The notes under the pieces: model-generated
Seen by the model: the letters and a program-made list of their open reading frames with translations, nothing else
Databases searched by the model: none
What the model was told of the DNA's origin: nothing
Assembly: GCA_021737115.1 (NCBI GenBank)
Contig: JAIPER010000190.1
Span: 1 to 6,961 of the forward strand
DNA length: 6,961 nt
From: Desulfohalobiaceae bacterium
GTDB taxonomy: Bacteria; Desulfobacterota; Desulfovibrionia; Desulfovibrionales; Desulfothermaceae
Reading direction: 5' to 3'
Part shown: in pieces, positions 5,088 through 6,961 of the stretch
Layout: each line of letters opens with the position of its first letter
How positions within the stretch are numbered: the first letter of the stretch is position 1
Made by a program: the position numbers and the translations under genes

Positions 5088-6512
5088 TTACAGGTTTGGC
5101 AAGGCCCGGGACAGCTGCTCCACCTTCCGGTCCATGGCCAGTTTGTTCCTGTCGGCCAGGCCGCTGACAACGACCCTGCTTTTCCCCTCATCCTGGATGA
5201 CGGCCACACAGACCCTCTGGTGGGAGAGGAAAAAGGTGATGAAACAACCGATGATCAGCAGGATGAATCCTGAGTAGACCACCCAGACCCCGGGGTCTTT
5301 CTTGATCTGCAGCCCGGTGTAGTAGACCGGTTCGACAGGGGCCTCAGGGACATGGCCGCCCCTGGTCTTTTTGACGGTAAAATAAACGCCTGCCTGACGC
5401 ATCTTGTCGAAATTCGGGTAGTTAAGGGGCAGAAGGAGATAGACCGGTTCTTTCTCTGGCCGAGAGTGTCTGGCCAGCAGGGAAGGACCGAGTTCCATGC
5501 CCTTTAAATGGAAGTTGGCTTTGTAGTCGACCAGGGTCAAGGTGCCGAGCCCGGCCGGCAGTTCATTTTTTTCGCCTATCCGCGTCGTGAGGGAGTATTC
5601 TTTGCCTGAGGCCTGATGGTGCAGAAGGAGGTCGATCTCTTCCGGAGCGGATTGTCCGGAATGTTCCGGAGGCACCCGGCCGTATGTGGACTGGTAAATG
5701 CTGATTCCCTGATAGCGCAGGGGTTGGTTGACTCTGATGCTTTTTTCATAGACCGGCTTGCCCTGCTTGAGGACTACGAGATCGGAGCGGAACTCTTTGG
5801 GCTGGCCGGAATCGTAAAAGCTGACCTCGAAGTCCTCGCACTTGAGCTCAAACCCGAGGTCGATTACTTCATCCGTGTTTTGGGATCGAATCCGGGTAAC
5901 GGATTCCCCTTCAGGAATCGTGGTGAACCCTTTAAAACCGAGCAAAGAGCCGATCAGGCCTCCGATGAGCATCAAGAGGACGCTCAGGTGGACCACATAG
6001 ACCCCGAGGCGGCTCCAGCGGTGTTTTTCCCCGAAGAGGTACCGGCTTCCGTCCTGGTCCTGGAGGTGTGTGCGCGGGAAAGAGCTTTGCACATGAGGTT
6101 GGAAAACCCGCAAGAGCTCATCCGCGGAGCGCTTGTCCTTGAATTCCTGTTTGTTTTTCAGATTCCGGAACCTGTCGGGTCGGAATGAGGGCTCCCGGGT
6201 GAAGACGAGCTTCCAGGTGCTGGAGAGCCGCTGCAGGGAACAGACGACGAGGTTGGCCACCAGCAGGAGCAGCAGGAGCTGGAACCACCAGGAATGGTAC
6301 ATGTCGAGGATATTCAGAAAGTCCAGGAGGCGATAGACCCCCTCACCGTACTGCCTGAGATAGGCCTCGGGGTCTTTCTGCTGGGGGATGACCGTCCCGA
6401 GAATCGATGTGGCGGCCAGGGTAAACAGGAGAACGATGGTCAGCTTGACCGAGGCAAAGGAGTTCCAGAGACTGTACTTGTTGTGCAGAAGGCACCTCCT
6501 ATCCGGAAACAT
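5088..6512 (-). CDS. resB: system II cytochrome c biogenesis protein ResB (Ccs1-like)
   Basis: ResB/Ccs1 (PF05140) is the partner of CcsB in the membrane complex that delivers haem to apocytochromes c. Of 474 residues, hydrophobic segments lie near 23-41, 74-96, 168-191 and 408-429, with a large periplasmic domain between the third and fourth, the normal topology. Typical features are the SVKLTIVLL start of helix 1, MYHSWWF (71-77) before helix 2, HRWSRLGVYVVHLS (164-177) before and into helix 3, and DPGVWVVYSG then SHQR (430-433) around helix 4. H73 is a candidate for the membrane haem-ligand histidine. Coordinates cover the frame from the first ATG, which has no Shine-Dalgarno. A perfect AGGAGGTG (6493-6500) inside the frame points to a CTG start at 6488, giving 466 residues and a more usual N-terminus. 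It is transcribed together with ccsB. Confidence 0.95.
   Translation of the reverse strand: MFPDRRCLLHNKYSLWNSFASVKLTIVLLFTLAATSILGTVIPQQKDPEAYLRQYGEGVYRLLDFLNILDMYHSWWFQLLLLLLVANLVVCSLQRLSSTWKLVFTREPSFRPDRFRNLKNKQEFKDKRSADELLRVFQPHVQSSFPRTHLQDQDGSRYLFGEKHRWSRLGVYVVHLSVLLMLIGGLIGSLLGFKGFTTIPEGESVTRIRSQNTDEVIDLGFELKCEDFEVSFYDSGQPKEFRSDLVVLKQGKPVYEKSIRVNQPLRYQGISIYQSTYGRVPPEHSGQSAPEEIDLLLHHQASGKEYSLTTRIGEKNELPAGLGTLTLVDYKANFHLKGMELGPSLLARHSRPEKEPVYLLLPLNYPNFDKMRQAGVYFTVKKTRGGHVPEAPVEPVYYTGLQIKKDPGVWVVYSGFILLIIGCFITFFLSHQRVCVAVIQDEGKSRVVVSGLADRNKLAMDRKVEQLSRALPNL
6493..6500 (-). promoter_or_regulatory. perfect Shine-Dalgarno deciding the resB start
   Basis: AGGAGGTG on the minus strand matches the 16S anti-Shine-Dalgarno over eight bases. 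It lies inside the longest resB reading frame, four nucleotides before an in-frame CTG (6486-6488). No ATG, GTG or TTG is in frame at a usable distance downstream, so CTG is the natural start. Confidence 0.6.
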
Positions 6513-6592
6513 TGAGGGAGATAGAGATTGTTGCTATACTTCAGGGCGTCATATTTCTGTTGGTTCATACGAAGTCTTGCCAGCGACTGCTA

Positions 6593-6621
6593 AGAATACC
6601 GTTTCGGTCGGAAAAAATCAA
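6593..6621 (-). promoter_or_regulatory. candidate promoter for resB-ccsB
   Basis: On the minus strand TTGATT (6616-6621) and TATTCT (6593-6598) are 17 nt apart, each with four of six consensus bases. Transcription would start near 6586, about 98 nt before the likely CTG start. It overlaps the repeat in front of the divergent cation efflux gene, so the two genes could influence each other. Confidence 0.35.
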
Positions 6622-6669
6622 ATGAAGTTTCATATGAGCTTAGTCGGATAAAAAAATCATGAAGTTTCA
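6607..6669 (+). repeat. imperfect tandem duplication of a translation-initiation region
   Basis: Unit 1 (6607-6632) and unit 2 (6643-6669) share GTCGGA, an A-run, TC and ATGAAGTTTCA. They differ by small insertions and deletions in the A-rich spacer. Unit 2 contains the start codon of the cation efflux gene. Unit 1 contains ATG at 6622, which opens a nine-codon frame, MKFHMSLVG, ending at 6651, only 7 nt before the main start codon. Confidence 0.6.
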
Positions 6670-6961
6670 GCAAAGTGGTCAACAACAGGAACCAGTTGCC
6701 AAACAGGACAGAGAAGCTCCCGAAAAGGTCAGGCGGGTGACCTGGCTCGGGTTTGCCATAAATATCGGTCTGTCCTTTTTCAAGGTCGCTGCCGGATATT
6801 TCGGAGGCAGCCGGGTGGTCCTGCCCGACGGGATCCACAGCCTGACGGATTGCCTGACCGATGTGATGATCATTGCCGGCTCCTTTTACTGGTCCATGCC
6901 TCCGGACCAGACTCACCCCTCCGGGCACCAGCGCCTTGAAACCATCATTTCCATCTGTATC
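6659..6961 (+). CDS. cation diffusion facilitator (CDF) family transporter, N-terminal part, runs off the window
   Basis: These 101 codons from the ATG begin a divalent-metal efflux protein of the inner membrane (PF01545). After a polar, Gln-rich N-terminus of about 27 residues comes a first hydrophobic segment (about 29-49). Then comes the family motif DGIHSLTD (57-64), in which H60 and D64 occupy the HxxxD/DxxxD metal-site positions of helix 2. The loop PPDQTHPSGHQRLE (81-94) is a very typical CDF signature. The reading frame is open to the window edge, and about two thirds of a normal CDF protein is missing. An in-frame stop lies at 6641-6643, so this ATG is the first possible one. Its Shine-Dalgarno is weak (GGA, about 10 nt upstream). 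It diverges from resB. The metal (Zn, Fe, Mn or other) cannot be decided from this part. Confidence 0.92.
   Translation, partial: MKFQQSGQQQEPVAKQDREAPEKVRRVTWLGFAINIGLSFFKVAAGYFGGSRVVLPDGIHSLTDCLTDVMIIAGSFYWSMPPDQTHPSGHQRLETIISICI

Noticed and set aside
6590..6928. Minus-strand 112-codon open frame opposite the cation efflux gene
   Set aside because: The plus frame has clear CDF signatures (DGIHSLTD, PPDxxHPxGHxRxE); the minus frame has none.

Overview
The window is a stretch of ordinary bacterial chromosome. Six complete genes lie on the minus strand and the first 101 codons of a seventh lie on the plus strand at the right edge. The gene content suggests a Gram-negative anaerobe or microaerophile, most likely a deltaproteobacterium (Desulfobacterota). 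It has a split system II cytochrome c maturation pair (ResB plus CcsB), a PiT phosphate carrier with its DUF47/PhoU-like partner, and an alanine-zipper lipoprotein with a lipobox. Coding sequence is moderately GC-rich and intergenic DNA is AT-richer. The taxonomic call is inference from gene content, not from a marker gene.

Right to left, in the direction most genes are transcribed: a divergent intergenic region (6513-6658) separates a cation diffusion facilitator gene (plus strand, cut by the window edge) from resB and ccsB. resB and ccsB are 62 nt apart, and the gap is almost filled by a perfect 17-bp hairpin. They should form the transmembrane haem export and ligation complex. After 272 nt come a PhoU-like DUF47 gene and pit, the low-affinity phosphate uptake pair. 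A glycerophosphodiester phosphodiesterase gene and a small alanine-zipper lipoprotein gene follow. The lipoprotein gene has its own good sigma70-type promoter. DUF47, Pit and the phosphodiesterase make a plausible phosphorus-acquisition set.

The most unusual part is between DUF47 and pit. Two palindromic elements of exactly 88 bp, both with TACTGATCC / GGATCAGTA ends, are packed into the roughly 200-bp gap, and the end of a third lies in the leader of the DUF47 gene. They look like non-autonomous TA-flanked miniature transposons (IS630/Tc1 or Correia type) that have supplied the stop-adjacent and start-adjacent sequence of neighbouring genes. Other points worth a second look are a likely CTG start for resB behind a perfect Shine-Dalgarno sequence, a competing GTG start upstream of DUF47, and a duplicated translation-initiation region before the cation efflux gene.

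No RNA gene, CRISPR array, complete insertion sequence or phage gene is visible, and there is no gene-free stretch longer than 300 bases.
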